Of a stretch of 64,000 nucleotides of DNA, positions 37,595-45,710 are shown piece after piece. How positions within the stretch are numbered: position 1 is the stretch's first letter; the number at the start of each line of letters is the position of its first letter. A program made the translations under genes and the position numbers. Origin of the DNA: Tianweitania sediminis (GTDB taxonomy: Bacteria > Pseudomonadota > Alphaproteobacteria > Rhizobiales > Rhizobiaceae). The stretch covers positions 1 to 64,000 of the forward strand of contig NZ_JAGIYY010000003.1 of assembly GCF_017813335.1 (NCBI RefSeq), read 5' to 3'. The notes beneath the pieces are model-generated. The model had not been told where the DNA came from. It worked only from the letters and a program-made list of their open reading frames with translations, and made no database searches.

Positions 37595-38095
37595 TCACGG
37601 TGACGGCTTCCTGCGCCTCGAAGCGAGTGTGATCCCGGATGTCCCGACGAGGCTCTCGAGGGCTGCGCCGTCCCCGCCCCGGCCGATGCGGTGATGGACC
37701 CGGCGGCGCGCCTGGGCGGGGTCGCAGCCGCGATCGACGAGGAGCGCTACCGCTCCGAGGAGGACGCGCCGCAGAAGGTCCGCGGGCGCAATCGGCTCCG
37801 GCCTCGGAATTCTGACGTTGACCGGCTCGGCCAGCTCTGCCTTCGCGTCTTCTGCTTCCGCGTCCCCCAAGACTCCCATCCCGAGCAGCAGCCGGAGTTC
37901 TCCGCGGCGCTCGATGGCGGCCGCCCTGGCTTCCTCGGTCTGCCGCCGAAGCAGCTCCGCGAAGGCGGCCACTGCGCACGAAACGGCATGATCGACCTGG
38001 TCCGCCTCTGGAGTGCGGGACGCGCGCAGACGCTGGCGGTAGCGGCGCGTCCGCTCCCTGCCAGCTTCGTTCCTCCCGCTTGCCTTCCTCGGCAT
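37595..38095 (-). CDS. Hypothetical arginine-rich protein (166 aa), possible DNA-binding/maintenance role
   Basis: Starts MPRKASGRNEAGRERTRRYR, strongly basic, then helical (HAVSCAVAAFAELLRRQTEE) and a C-terminal PADLLRRVLLGAVALLVDRG. The start at 38095 has GAGGGGGTG upstream. Its promoter region carries two copies of GCGTCACTACG (38110, 38131). The gene just upstream on the same strand (38200-38550) encodes a shorter protein with the same basic N-terminal style, so the two may be related regulators or partition-type accessory proteins. Not recognised. Confidence 0.5.
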   Translation of the reverse strand: MPRKASGRNEAGRERTRRYRQRLRASRTPEADQVDHAVSCAVAAFAELLRRQTEEARAAAIERRGELRLLLGMGVLGDAEAEDAKAELAEPVNVRIPRPEPIAPADLLRRVLLGAVALLVDRGCDPAQARRRVHHRIGRGGDGAALESLVGTSGITLASRRRKPSP

Positions 38096-38109
38096 CCCTT
38101 CACCCCCTC

Positions 38110-38141
38110 GCGTCACTACGGCACGGCCTAGCGTCACTACG
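38110..38141. promoter_or_regulatory. Two direct repeats GCGTCACTACG upstream of the 166-aa protein gene
   Basis: Identical 11-mers at 38110-38120 and 38131-38141, centred 21 nt (two helical turns) apart, 15 nt upstream of the start at 38095. The same 11-mer occurs at 31654. The position is right for a repressor site covering the promoter. Confidence 0.55.
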
Positions 38142-38199
38142 CTACGCCTTCACCGAAGGTGACTGCCGAGCCTGCAAGGGACAAAGGGCTGCGCCCACG

Positions 38200-38550
38200 T
38201 CAGCTCGATTTGAGAAGCCGTGGCCGCAGCGTCCCCGCACGGGCTTTCGCAGCGACCGTGCCCGCCACGCCCGGCCTTCCGGCGAAGACCGTCGCAACGA
38301 CCCGCTGGACCTCGTCGGAGCCGGGGCCGCCGACTGCGAGGAGCGCCAGCGCCGCGTCGGCAAGCGCATCGCGGACGGCGGCAGCCAACGGTTCGGGAGA
38401 CCCGGCCTCAACGGCCTCGCGCTGCCTCCGGCGGGTAGCCTCCGTAGCCTTCCGCTGGTAGGCGCGGCGCGCTTCCGGATCGAGGTCGCGGACGCCGGAC
38501 CTGCGGCCTGCGGTGAGCCTTGCGTAGAGCGTGTCGAGCGGGTCGGTCAT
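38200..38550 (-). CDS. Hypothetical helical protein (116 aa)
   Basis: From the ATG at 38550 with AGAGG upstream: MTDPLDTLYARLTAGRRSGV, then EARRAYQRKATEATRRRQRE, a short coiled, basic stretch, and a helical C-terminus with DEVQRVVATVFAGRPGVAG. It lies 104 nt before the 166-residue protein on the same strand. Function unknown; DNA binding is plausible from the charge. Confidence 0.5.
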   Translation of the reverse strand: MTDPLDTLYARLTAGRRSGVRDLDPEARRAYQRKATEATRRRQREAVEAGSPEPLAAAVRDALADAALALLAVGGPGSDEVQRVVATVFAGRPGVAGTVAAKARAGTLRPRLLKSS

Positions 38551-39087
38551 GGCGCAGCCTCTTGTTGCCTCCTCGAGGCTGGCGCCGTCGGCGGAACTCG
38601 ACAAGTGCGTTTCACATGTAAAACGTGAAATCGAATCGGCCCGAACGGAGGCTGCGCGAAACGGGGTCGGGATGCCTCGCTGGCGGGTCCAGTTCTCGGG
38701 GAGCCTGACCCCTTCGGGCGGAGCCGGGACGGCTAGCGCCGGAGGCCTCGCGAATCCTCGGGAGGGCGTCCACGGCAGGGCCATGCGTATCCGCAGCTAC
38801 GCGGCAGGACTGGCACTGCCCTTCCTTCCTGGTCTGTACCGAAGGACAATCCCCGCGAAGCGGCACGGTCTTTCTTCCTTTTCCCGCTGGCCCTTGCTCC
38901 GCGGAGCCATAGTCTCTCTCCCAGGAGCCACGCGGCGGAGCCATGAATCCTCATTCGCGGAGCGGCCCGATTCCGAAGAGCGGCGTGTCGCTTTTCCTCC
39001 CGAATCCTCCCCTGCTAGGATCTGCGGAAATCCAGCGTTCGGAACGGGCCTGTTTGACTAGGCGCAGCCTCAGCCCGTCAACAAAGA
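38551..39087. other. Upstream part of the putative replication origin region, no gene
   Basis: About 540 bases. An inverted repeat TTTCAC-N9-GTGAAA lies near 38609-38630, close to the start of the minus-strand 116-residue protein gene, and may be its operator. No credible gene on either strand; frames are shadows of GC-rich DNA. Confidence 0.35.
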
Positions 39088-39301
39088 TTTCGTCCCAGTT
39101 TTCGAAGTCCGCAAAATCTGTTGCTTTTGTTTCGTCCCAGTTTCCGCGATTTCGTCCAAGCCTCCGTCGATGATGGAACGAAATGCCTGCGGAAAGCGGG
39201 ACAGAGCGAGAGCGGAATCCTTGCGGCACAAGGTTTCGTCCTGCATTCGGCAATTGCGGACAGAACCATTTCATCCCATGTGTGAAATCTTCGGGACGAA
39301 A
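39088..39301. repeat. Iteron cluster (TTTCGTCCCAGTTT-type), putative origin of replication
   Basis: Related copies read TTTCGTCCCAGTTTTCG (39088), TTTCGTCCCAGTTTCCG (39130), TTTCGTCCAAGCC (39150), TTTCGTCCTGCATTCGG (39234) and TTTCATCCCATGTG (39269) on the plus strand. Inverted copies are GGAACGAAA (39175-39183) and GGGACGAAA (39293-39301). Some spacings are close to multiples of the helix turn (42, 20 nt). The cluster ends 58 nt before a Rep_3-type initiator gene, the classic arrangement of iteron-controlled theta plasmids, where the inverted copies serve Rep autorepression. No DnaA box was recognised. Confidence 0.75.
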
Positions 39302-39358
39302 GATTGACGCCTGCGCGCCGGCGCCTGAGCCTCGTATGGAGGACGGGGAGAGAGCGCG

Positions 39359-41014
39359 ATGATCCGACAGCCGATGCCGCCGAGGCACGCCGTTCCGGAA
39401 CGGGAACAGAGGCCGCTGTCCGAGGGCGGCTACTTCCGTCCAAGGACCCGGGGCGACCTGGCGAAGGCGCTGTCGTCCAGCCGAGAGATGAATGCCATCG
39501 CTCCCGCCTCCCCGCGTCCAGCGGAGATGCTGGCGGAGGTGTCGGTCAACGGCCGGGACGTGCTGACGGCCGACGACGCGGCGCTCCACGAGCTGCTCGT
39601 GTCCAACGCCTACGCAGGCGACGAGGCGATGCCCGAGGCCACGCACTCGCTCGAGATGTCCGCCGCCGTGAGGTACCTCGGCTCCAGGGTTGAGCGGTCC
39701 GACGTGCGCGCCTCGCTGGAGCGCCTCAAGAACACGAGCGTGTCGTTCGGCTCGGCGGGCACCCGCCGCTCCGAGGACGTCCGCCTGCTGGAAGGCTATG
39801 TCGAAGTCGCCCCGGGCGAAGACGTGATCCGGTACCGCCTTCCCGAGCCCCTGCGCGTGCTCATGAGGGAGCAGCACTCCTACGCGTACCTCGAGCTGGC
39901 CGCCCTGCCGCGCATGCGTTCCAAGTTCTCGAGCCGCCTCTACAGGGTCCTCGCGCTCAAGGCGCGCGCGGCGCCGTGGAAGCCGGGCCAGGAGAACGTC
40001 CTGCGCGTGTCGGCCACTCCGGACGAGGTCGCCGGATGGGTCGGCTTTTCCGTGGCGGCCGGCGGCCGCGTGCACGTCGGCAAGCTGAAGGAGCGCTTCC
40101 TGTCGAAAGTCGTCGCGGACTTCGCGGGCGTGCGTGCGTTCCGGCTGTCGATGGACCTTGATCAGGGCGGACGCGGCAACGCGCTGCGCGAGATAGTGTT
40201 CTCGCTCGCGGTCATGCCGCCCGCGAGGCATACGGTTCCGATGTTCTTCGACCCGAGGACGGACGTGGCCCGCGTAGGCGGCAAGGATTCGAAGGAATAC
40301 CGCGTCGAATCCCGGACGTGGCGCCGCGCGGCGAAGCGCTTCAGCCGGCAGTGGCGGCCGGATGGGAACTCCGAGGGAACCATGGTCCTCACCGCGAGGG
40401 ACATCGCCGAGATGTGGTCTGTGGCGCTGCACGAGGCGCTGGAAGGCGTGGCGCTCTCGGACGGGTTCCATTCACGGGCTTACCGCGGCAGCCGCCTGCT
40501 GGATGCCATCGCCGCCCACGGCGCGGACGGCGCCGCGTGGGGGTTCGCCTGCGAGGAAGCGGACCGCCCCGACCTCCTTTCGAAGTTCCTGCAGTCCGGC
40601 TGGCAGGCCATCTTCGACGAGGCCGAAGCCGCAAGGCTGGCGAGGGCTCCCAAGAAGGGGAAAGAGCGCAAGGCCCCCGCGTTCATCACGGCAGAGCCCG
40701 GGCCCGAACCCGCTGCCCCGCCGTGCGAACCCCCGCAGCGCGCTCCCGCGGTGACGTTCGAAACCTGCCGCGAGATCATCCTTACCTGCGACCAGGCTCA
40801 CAATTGCTACGATGCGGAAAGCATCATCGCGCCGGTCATCAAGGGCTGGCAGTACACGGGGACGCGCATCGTCTCCGTCACCCTCCGTTACTGGTCGGCG
40901 GGCGCTTACGTGCGCTGGAACGCGGGATCGTTTCCGATGTCCGAGGCCGACCTGGACGGCATCCAGAAGCGGCTGTGGAAGCACCTGGACGGGCCAGAGG
41001 AGATGGTGGCATGA
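39359..41014 (+). CDS. Replication initiation protein, Rep_3/RepB winged-helix family
   Basis: 551 residues. The N-terminal half carries the paired winged-helix initiator fold: SLEMSAAVRYLGSRVERSDV, ASLERLKNTSVSFGSAGTRR, YAYLELAALPRMRSKFSSRL followed by YRVLALKA near residue 190, the hallmark of RepE/RepA-pi type proteins. The second half (from about 300) is an unusual extension ending in FETCREIILTCDQAHNCYD and an aromatic C-terminus. It should bind the adjacent iterons and open the origin. Its stop overlaps the next gene by 4 nt (ATGA). Confidence 0.75.
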   Translation: MIRQPMPPRHAVPEREQRPLSEGGYFRPRTRGDLAKALSSSREMNAIAPASPRPAEMLAEVSVNGRDVLTADDAALHELLVSNAYAGDEAMPEATHSLEMSAAVRYLGSRVERSDVRASLERLKNTSVSFGSAGTRRSEDVRLLEGYVEVAPGEDVIRYRLPEPLRVLMREQHSYAYLELAALPRMRSKFSSRLYRVLALKARAAPWKPGQENVLRVSATPDEVAGWVGFSVAAGGRVHVGKLKERFLSKVVADFAGVRAFRLSMDLDQGGRGNALREIVFSLAVMPPARHTVPMFFDPRTDVARVGGKDSKEYRVESRTWRRAAKRFSRQWRPDGNSEGTMVLTARDIAEMWSVALHEALEGVALSDGFHSRAYRGSRLLDAIAAHGADGAAWGFACEEADRPDLLSKFLQSGWQAIFDEAEAARLARAPKKGKERKAPAFITAEPGPEPAAPPCEPPQRAPAVTFETCREIILTCDQAHNCYDAESIIAPVIKGWQYTGTRIVSVTLRYWSAGAYVRWNAGSFPMSEADLDGIQKRLWKHLDGPEEMVA

Positions 41015-41676
41015 GGATCGACGCGGCACGCATCATGGCCGAAGCCAAGCTGAAGGGCGGCCTTCGCGACAACGACCTGCGCCTTCTTCGGGAGTACGCC
41101 TCGAGGCCTGCTCCCGAGGAGGACGTGAGGCCTTCGCTGCGGTTCCTGCTGTCGCCTGAAGCCATCGCGCAGGGCCAGGCGTTCGTCGCCCAGATGCACA
41201 GGACGAGCCTCTGGGGATCGGGGCCGAACTCGAACTTTGTTGAGCGCATCGTGGTCCCCATGGTGCAGGAGCGCTGGCCGCTGGTGGCTGCAGCCGACGC
41301 GGCCATGGGCGGAGTGATCCTCGACGTGATTCGGAAGGCCTTGCGCATGCAGGGGCAGCTGGCCTTCTGGGAAGACGCTGCCCGGGGGCTGGCCATCGGG
41401 CATCCGCAGAGGGTCGAAGAAGCCTGCCGCAGGCTGCTCGACAGGAAGTCGGACGCGCACGGCGCCTTCGCCGAGGAAGCACCGGATGCGCATATGATGA
41501 AGGCGTCCGGCGACTTCGCCGACCGGGACCTCACGGACGACGAGGCCCTGCAGTCATCCGCGAGCAAGGCTCCGCCGGCTCCCGCGAATCCTTTCCGGCG
41601 TCCCCGCGCTCCTGTGGCCGACGACCTGCCCGCGTCCGGAAAGGTCCTGGAAAGCAGCGACGACATCCCGTTCTGA
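41011..41676 (+). CDS. Rep-coupled protein with SSB-like acidic C-terminal tip (221 aa)
   Basis: Starts inside the stop of the rep gene (GAGGAG upstream). Residues 1-150 are helical (DAARIMAEAKLKGGLRDNDL, NSNFVERIVVPMVQERWPLV) and match no family I know; no OB fold is seen. Then comes a disordered Pro-rich linker (PPAPANPFRRPRAPVADDLP) and the end SSDDIPF. Single-stranded DNA-binding proteins end the same way (DDDIPF), and that tip recruits PriA, primase, RecQ, exonuclease I and Pol III chi. The protein may therefore recruit host replication enzymes to the origin. That role is inference. Confidence 0.7.
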   Translation: MRIDAARIMAEAKLKGGLRDNDLRLLREYASRPAPEEDVRPSLRFLLSPEAIAQGQAFVAQMHRTSLWGSGPNSNFVERIVVPMVQERWPLVAAADAAMGGVILDVIRKALRMQGQLAFWEDAARGLAIGHPQRVEEACRRLLDRKSDAHGAFAEEAPDAHMMKASGDFADRDLTDDEALQSSASKAPPAPANPFRRPRAPVADDLPASGKVLESSDDIPF

Positions 41677-41857
41677 GGGCGAGTTGACGCCGCGGCGGCG
41701 GACGCCGTAAGCCGATCGCGAATTGTTAGATCCTGTCGGCTACAACGGCGGCAGGACAGGAGACACGGACGTGAGGACCTCGAACCGAATAGCGATCTGA
41801 ACGCCCGCGTGGCTTTCGCCGCGCCCGCTTACGCTTTCGATTCAGAGGAGACCTCCC

Positions 41858-42415
41858 GTGGCTTACACCCAGAAATTTTACACGTCGGACACCCACTTCG
41901 GGCACGCCCTGATGCTGTCCGAAACCGTCAACTGCCGCCGCCCGTTCGCCACGACCCGCGAGATGGACGAGTTCCTGATCTCGGCCTGGAACGCCGTCGT
42001 GCGTCCGGACGATCTGGTTTTCCACCTCGGCGATTTCAGCTTCGGCCTTGGCGACGAGCAGCGCGTCCGCTCGATCTTCTACCGCCTCCATGGTCGCAAG
42101 CGGCTCATCATCGGAAACCACGACGTGCGCAAGGGCGGCGACCTGCATCCGACGCTCGCGGGCCTCGACTGGGACGCGCCGCCGGCGCACGCGGCGGAGA
42201 CCACGGACGAGGGCCAGCGCGTCTACCTCAGCCACTACGCGCATCGGGTCTGGCCCGCCGCTCACAAGGGAGCCGCCCATTTCTACGGGCACAGCCACGG
42301 CTCGCTCGAAGGACTCGGCCGCTCCCGGGACGTCGGGGTGGACTGCGCCGATACGGGTTTCGCACCCCGCACGTTCAGGCAGCTGACTGGGGAATGGAAA
42401 GGAAACGGATTCTGA
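41858..42415 (+). CDS. Calcineurin-like phosphoesterase (metallophosphatase) 1
   Basis: 185 residues starting at a GTG with AGGAG upstream. Metal-binding motifs of the family are complete: FYTSDTHFGHALM, LVFHLGDFSFG, RLIIGNHDVRKGG, and C-terminal LSHYAHRVWP and HFYGHSHGSLEG. These enzymes hydrolyse phosphodiesters or nucleotides with two metals. It overlaps the second phosphoesterase gene by one base and opens a chain of overlapping genes. Confidence 0.85.
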   Translation: MAYTQKFYTSDTHFGHALMLSETVNCRRPFATTREMDEFLISAWNAVVRPDDLVFHLGDFSFGLGDEQRVRSIFYRLHGRKRLIIGNHDVRKGGDLHPTLAGLDWDAPPAHAAETTDEGQRVYLSHYAHRVWPAAHKGAAHFYGHSHGSLEGLGRSRDVGVDCADTGFAPRTFRQLTGEWKGNGF

Positions 42416-43209
42416 TGGCAAAACTCTGGCTCTTCTCCGATCTTCATCTGGATTGGAACAACAAGCTCGCCAAACACGGCTTTGAAACCGCGGTTCCGGA
42501 GGCGGACGTGTGCGTCTGCGCAGGCGACCTGTTCCACAACACCGTGTCCAGCCTCGGCTGGCTCGAGACCTTCGTGCTGCCGCACATGCCTGTGGTTTTC
42601 GTGCCGGGTAACCACGAGTATTACGGCCACACGTTGCTCGACGACCGCGCCGAGTACCGCCAGAGGTACTGGGAGAATGACCTTCCCGAGGGGCTGCATT
42701 ACCTCGACTGCGACGAGGCCGTGGTGTCCGGGGTTCGTTTTCTTGGCGCCACCCTCTGGACCGATTTCGAATTCTTCGGCGGCACCGACGAAGATCGCGC
42801 ATGGCTCATGCGCAAGTGCGAGCTGGGGATGAACGACTACAGGACCATCACCTACGACAGGTACACCCGGCCGCTGACTGCGGACCATACCCGCGCCCTC
42901 CACATGGAAGCGGGGAAGTGGCTCGACGAACGACTGGCACGGCCCGGTCCCGAAGCGGATGTGGTCGTGACGCACCACGCACCCCACGGAAAGTCGGTCG
43001 CTCCCCAGTTCGAGGACGACCCGCTCACCGCGGCTTATGTCAGCGACCTCGGCGGGATGATGCTCGCGTACGAGCCGCAGCTGTGGGTCCATGGCCACGT
43101 CCACAGCCCCTTCGACTACACGGTCGGCAGGACGCGGGTGCTGTGCAACCCGAAGGGCTACCCGTCCGAAAAAGCCGCGTTCGATGCGCGGCTGGTCGTG
43201 GAGGTATGA
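42415..43209 (+). CDS. Calcineurin-like phosphoesterase (metallophosphatase) 2
   Basis: 264 residues from the ATG at 42415 (TGATG overlap). Motifs LWLFSDLHLDW, VCAGDLFHNT, VVFVPGNHEYYGH, VVVTHHAPHGKSV and PQLWVHGHVHSPFDYTVGRT are all intact. Only distantly like phosphoesterase 1. A C-terminal remnant of a close relative lies at 21017-21169. The substrate is unknown; the pair next to a replication module suggests nucleotide or nucleic-acid processing. Confidence 0.85.
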   Translation: MAKLWLFSDLHLDWNNKLAKHGFETAVPEADVCVCAGDLFHNTVSSLGWLETFVLPHMPVVFVPGNHEYYGHTLLDDRAEYRQRYWENDLPEGLHYLDCDEAVVSGVRFLGATLWTDFEFFGGTDEDRAWLMRKCELGMNDYRTITYDRYTRPLTADHTRALHMEAGKWLDERLARPGPEADVVVTHHAPHGKSVAPQFEDDPLTAAYVSDLGGMMLAYEPQLWVHGHVHSPFDYTVGRTRVLCNPKGYPSEKAAFDARLVVEV

Positions 43210-43646
43210 CCGTGTGGCATCTTCGCTACGACGACCCCGATTACGAGAGGAAGCGGAAGGCCGAGGCCGACCGGCTGCGGGAGCGCCACCCCTTCATCCT
43301 GTCCGTTCCCTTCGACGCCGTTCCGCTCGGATGGATGACGCTCCTCTGGCGGTACGCGGATGCCGTCGACGGCCTGCTGCGGGAGCATCCCGAAGCGCGG
43401 TACGAGACGCTCCAGATCGTGTCGCCCGAGGGGGCCTTCGCGATCCGGTTCGCCGCGAGCGCAGACATCAACGCGGCCGTCGGCAGCCTCGCGCACCGGG
43501 TCTCGGCCGTCCGCTCCCAGACCTGCGACATGTGCGGCGGCGAAGGATTCGCGATCGTCGTCGACGGCCAGGCGGCGGTGCGCTGTCCGGAGGACTCCGA
43601 GTCCCTTGGCTACAGGATTCTCTGGAAGGGCGGAGGCACGACATGA
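43206..43646 (+). CDS. Small protein with C-terminal cysteine-pair motif (146 aa)
   Basis: ATGA overlap with the previous gene. N-terminal WHLRYDDPDYERKRKAEADR, middle VPLGWMTLLWRYADAVDGLL, C-terminal QTCDMCGGEGFAIVVDGQ with another VRC further on. The same plan recurs in the protein at 43996-44427 (TCQVCGEAAGIRCSKDGWFT), so the two look like paralogues with a zinc-binding tail. Family unknown. Confidence 0.65.
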   Translation: MTVWHLRYDDPDYERKRKAEADRLRERHPFILSVPFDAVPLGWMTLLWRYADAVDGLLREHPEARYETLQIVSPEGAFAIRFAASADINAAVGSLAHRVSAVRSQTCDMCGGEGFAIVVDGQAAVRCPEDSESLGYRILWKGGGTT

Positions 43647-43996
43647 GTGTTCCTTCCGTTTCCGTCGAGCCTCGCGTCAGGCTGGCGGTCTGGGCGCTGC
43701 TGCGCGACATCCATGGCTACCGCCTCGTCGGACGGCGCCACCCCGAACTGTCGCCCCGGCTGTCGTCTCCTGTCGAGCGGCTGGACCTTGCGGCTGGCGA
43801 GGCCGTCACGGAGTCCGGACGCCGCTACACGCTGATCGGGCAGCCTGATCCCGAATTGGCGGCGGGGGTGATGGCCATGTTCTACCAGTGGCATCCGTTC
43901 GCGGATCCGGTGCTGGTCTCGCTGGAGGAACTGCCGCGCATCGCCGAGGAAATGGCCGTGGCCGCGCAGATGGCGCAAGCACTGAGAGACATGTAA
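43643..43996 (+). CDS. Hypothetical protein (117 aa)
   Basis: ATGA overlap with the gene before, TAATG with the gene after. RVRLAVWALLRDIHGYRLVG, then LSSPVERLDLAAGEAVTESG and RRYTLIGQPDPE resemble small proteins of the DUF6634 kind found in rhizobial phages and plasmids; this comparison is from memory and unverified. No cysteines, no membrane segment. Confidence 0.6.
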   Translation: MSVPSVSVEPRVRLAVWALLRDIHGYRLVGRRHPELSPRLSSPVERLDLAAGEAVTESGRRYTLIGQPDPELAAGVMAMFYQWHPFADPVLVSLEELPRIAEEMAVAAQMAQALRDM

Positions 43997-44427
43997 TGCG
44001 TGAATGGGACACGAAGGAATACCGCGACCGCGAGCAGCAGGCTATCGAAGCGCTGCGGGCCAAGCACCCCAAGGCAGGCGGCATCAGCGTCTTGTGGGCA
44101 GGCTGGATCGGCCTGACTGACGACTACCTGACGGAGATCGAGGCGCTGCTGCCGGAGGGGCATCGCATCGTCTTCTTGGATGTAACCGAGAAGATGGGCG
44201 GCGCACGGGTGCGGCTGCGCGTCGAGCCGCCTCTGCTCCAGGATACCCGCAGTGCGATCCACGACCTCGACACGAGAAAGCCGGACGGTCTGTGGTGGCG
44301 CAGCTTCCGCACCTGTCAGGTCTGCGGCGAAGCAGCGGGGATCAGGTGCAGCAAGGACGGTTGGTTCACCGTGCGCTGCGAGGAACATGCCGACGGCACC
44401 ACGCCGTGGAAGCCGGAGGACCGATGA
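43996..44427 (+). CDS. Small protein with cysteine-rich C-terminus (143 aa), paralogue of 43206-43646
   Basis: Begins MREWDTKEYRDREQQAIEAL, keeps the WxGWIGLTDDYLTEIEALLP helix, and ends with TCQVCGEAAGIRCSKDGWFT and VRCEEHADG, giving four Cys and a His that could hold zinc. Shares start style, length and tail with the protein two genes upstream. Start and stop overlap both neighbours. Confidence 0.65.
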   Translation: MREWDTKEYRDREQQAIEALRAKHPKAGGISVLWAGWIGLTDDYLTEIEALLPEGHRIVFLDVTEKMGGARVRLRVEPPLLQDTRSAIHDLDTRKPDGLWWRSFRTCQVCGEAAGIRCSKDGWFTVRCEEHADGTTPWKPEDR

Positions 44428-44485
44428 GCACCAGGCACCGGACTGAACTCCGCGACCAGGCACTCCAGGTGCTTTGGAGGCGAGG

Positions 44486-44725
44486 ATGTCGTCCCTCGTC
44501 AAGGAACGGAGGTGGGAACTGCTTGCGGAGGTGGCCCGGCTCGCCTCCGAAGATGCGCCTACGGACCTCGCCGTCACCGATCCGGCGTTGTTTAAGAGCT
44601 GGCGCGAGGCAGTCACGCGTTACCACCTACGCGGCTGGACGCGCATGACGCCGGAACGGGTGCGCCGACTCGTCGAGCGGAGCGGCGCACCTGCCGCCGT
44701 GCCAGTGTCAGAGGAGGACCGATGA
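44486..44725 (+). CDS. Hypothetical small helical protein (79 aa)
   Basis: MSSLVKERRWELLAEVARLA with GGAGGCGAGG just upstream; a TTG at 44474 adds four residues. It ends in an ATGA overlap with the next gene. An ATG at 44424 overlapping the previous stop opens a different frame (MSTRHRTELRDQALQVLW) that would fit as this gene's true N-terminus only with a frame change near 44475; see findings. Confidence 0.5.
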   Translation: MSSLVKERRWELLAEVARLASEDAPTDLAVTDPALFKSWREAVTRYHLRGWTRMTPERVRRLVERSGAPAAVPVSEEDR

Positions 44726-45006
44726 GTCGTAACGTCGTCTGCCGAGGCTGCGGATGGGCAAGCTGGCCCGTTTCGCGCGCCTGGGCCGAGCGGCGCGTTG
44801 CCGAGTTCAACCGCTTCTTCGACGATGCCAGCCCGGAGACGCAGGAGTCGTACGGGGGCCGCTCGTCGCTGGACAGCTACCGCTGCCTGCGCTGCGACGG
44901 CACGGCATTTCGCCCCATGCTGCCGGAAGACCACATCCCCGATCTCGTGACTATTAGCACAGTCGTCTGCGACGAATTGGCGGACGATCCGCCGGAGGCA
45001 CACTGA
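44722..45006 (+). CDS. Zinc-ribbon-like small protein (94 aa)
   Basis: Two CxxC pairs, VVCRGCGWASWP at residues 5-16 and YRCLRCDGTAF near 53-63, spaced as in a four-cysteine zinc ribbon. The rest is acidic. Overlaps the genes on both sides (ATGA before; the next ATG begins at the last base of its stop). Confidence 0.65.
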   Translation: MSRNVVCRGCGWASWPVSRAWAERRVAEFNRFFDDASPETQESYGGRSSLDSYRCLRCDGTAFRPMLPEDHIPDLVTISTVVCDELADDPPEAH

Positions 45007-45710
45007 TGCTGATGCGTGACATGACCGAGGACGAGCGCGTGAGCACCCGCAGCCTCCACGGGTGGTGGACGCCTGACGGCTGGGAGATCGTCGAGCTGGT
45101 GCCGCTGTATTGGTCCGGCTGGGATAGCGACACCCATGCGGCGCTTGTGCGCAACATCGAGGATCGCTCGACGCGGCTCATCCGGCTCCAGGGCACGGCA
45201 GGCGGCGACACCGTAACCATGCTGCGCGAGCAGGTCGGTACGCTGCGTACCGCCTTGGCCGACACCGAGGCGTTCCTTGGGATGCTCGACGCGCAGGACG
45301 GAGACATCGAACGGCTGATGACCGAAATCTACGCTGACTTCGAAGAGCTCGGATCGCTCAATGATCCGACGCGTGACGAGAAGGACAAGCCGGACAGCCT
45401 GCAGGGCGTGAAGGAGGACCTCGTGCAATGGTTCTCGGAGGAAGGCATTCCAACGGACGGCATCGAAGTGCTGGACTCCGTCGGCATGCTGTCCGGCTTC
45501 GACACGCCAGAGTACGCGCTCGTGCTCTATCGCGACGCCGAAGGCAGGCACCACGTCCATGCGCTGCGGCAGTACCGCGACCGCTGGACGAGCGAGGAGG
45601 CCTTGGCCGAACTGGCAGAGCGCATCGGCATGTACGAACGCGTCACCGAGCGGTCGCGGCGGTTCCTCGATCACGCTCGCAGCGCCCTGGAAAGGCCCGA
45701 CAAGCCATGA
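45006..45710 (+). CDS. Hypothetical protein with central coiled coil (234 aa)
   Basis: N-terminal YDRTR-like HGWWTPDGWEIVELVPLYWS, then a helical stretch GGDTVTMLREQVGTLRTALA with heptad spacing, acidic linker, and a C-terminal helix YERVTERSRRFLDHARSALE. Largest of the small-protein genes in the chain; no family recognised. ATGA overlap with the zinc-ribbon gene that follows. Confidence 0.6.
   Translation: MLMRDMTEDERVSTRSLHGWWTPDGWEIVELVPLYWSGWDSDTHAALVRNIEDRSTRLIRLQGTAGGDTVTMLREQVGTLRTALADTEAFLGMLDAQDGDIERLMTEIYADFEELGSLNDPTRDEKDKPDSLQGVKEDLVQWFSEEGIPTDGIEVLDSVGMLSGFDTPEYALVLYRDAEGRHHVHALRQYRDRWTSEEALAELAERIGMYERVTERSRRFLDHARSALERPDKP

Noticed and set aside
38951-40471. 506-codon minus-strand frame over the iterons and rep gene
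   Set aside because: Antisense shadow of the GC-rich rep gene; no ribosome site and no family signature.
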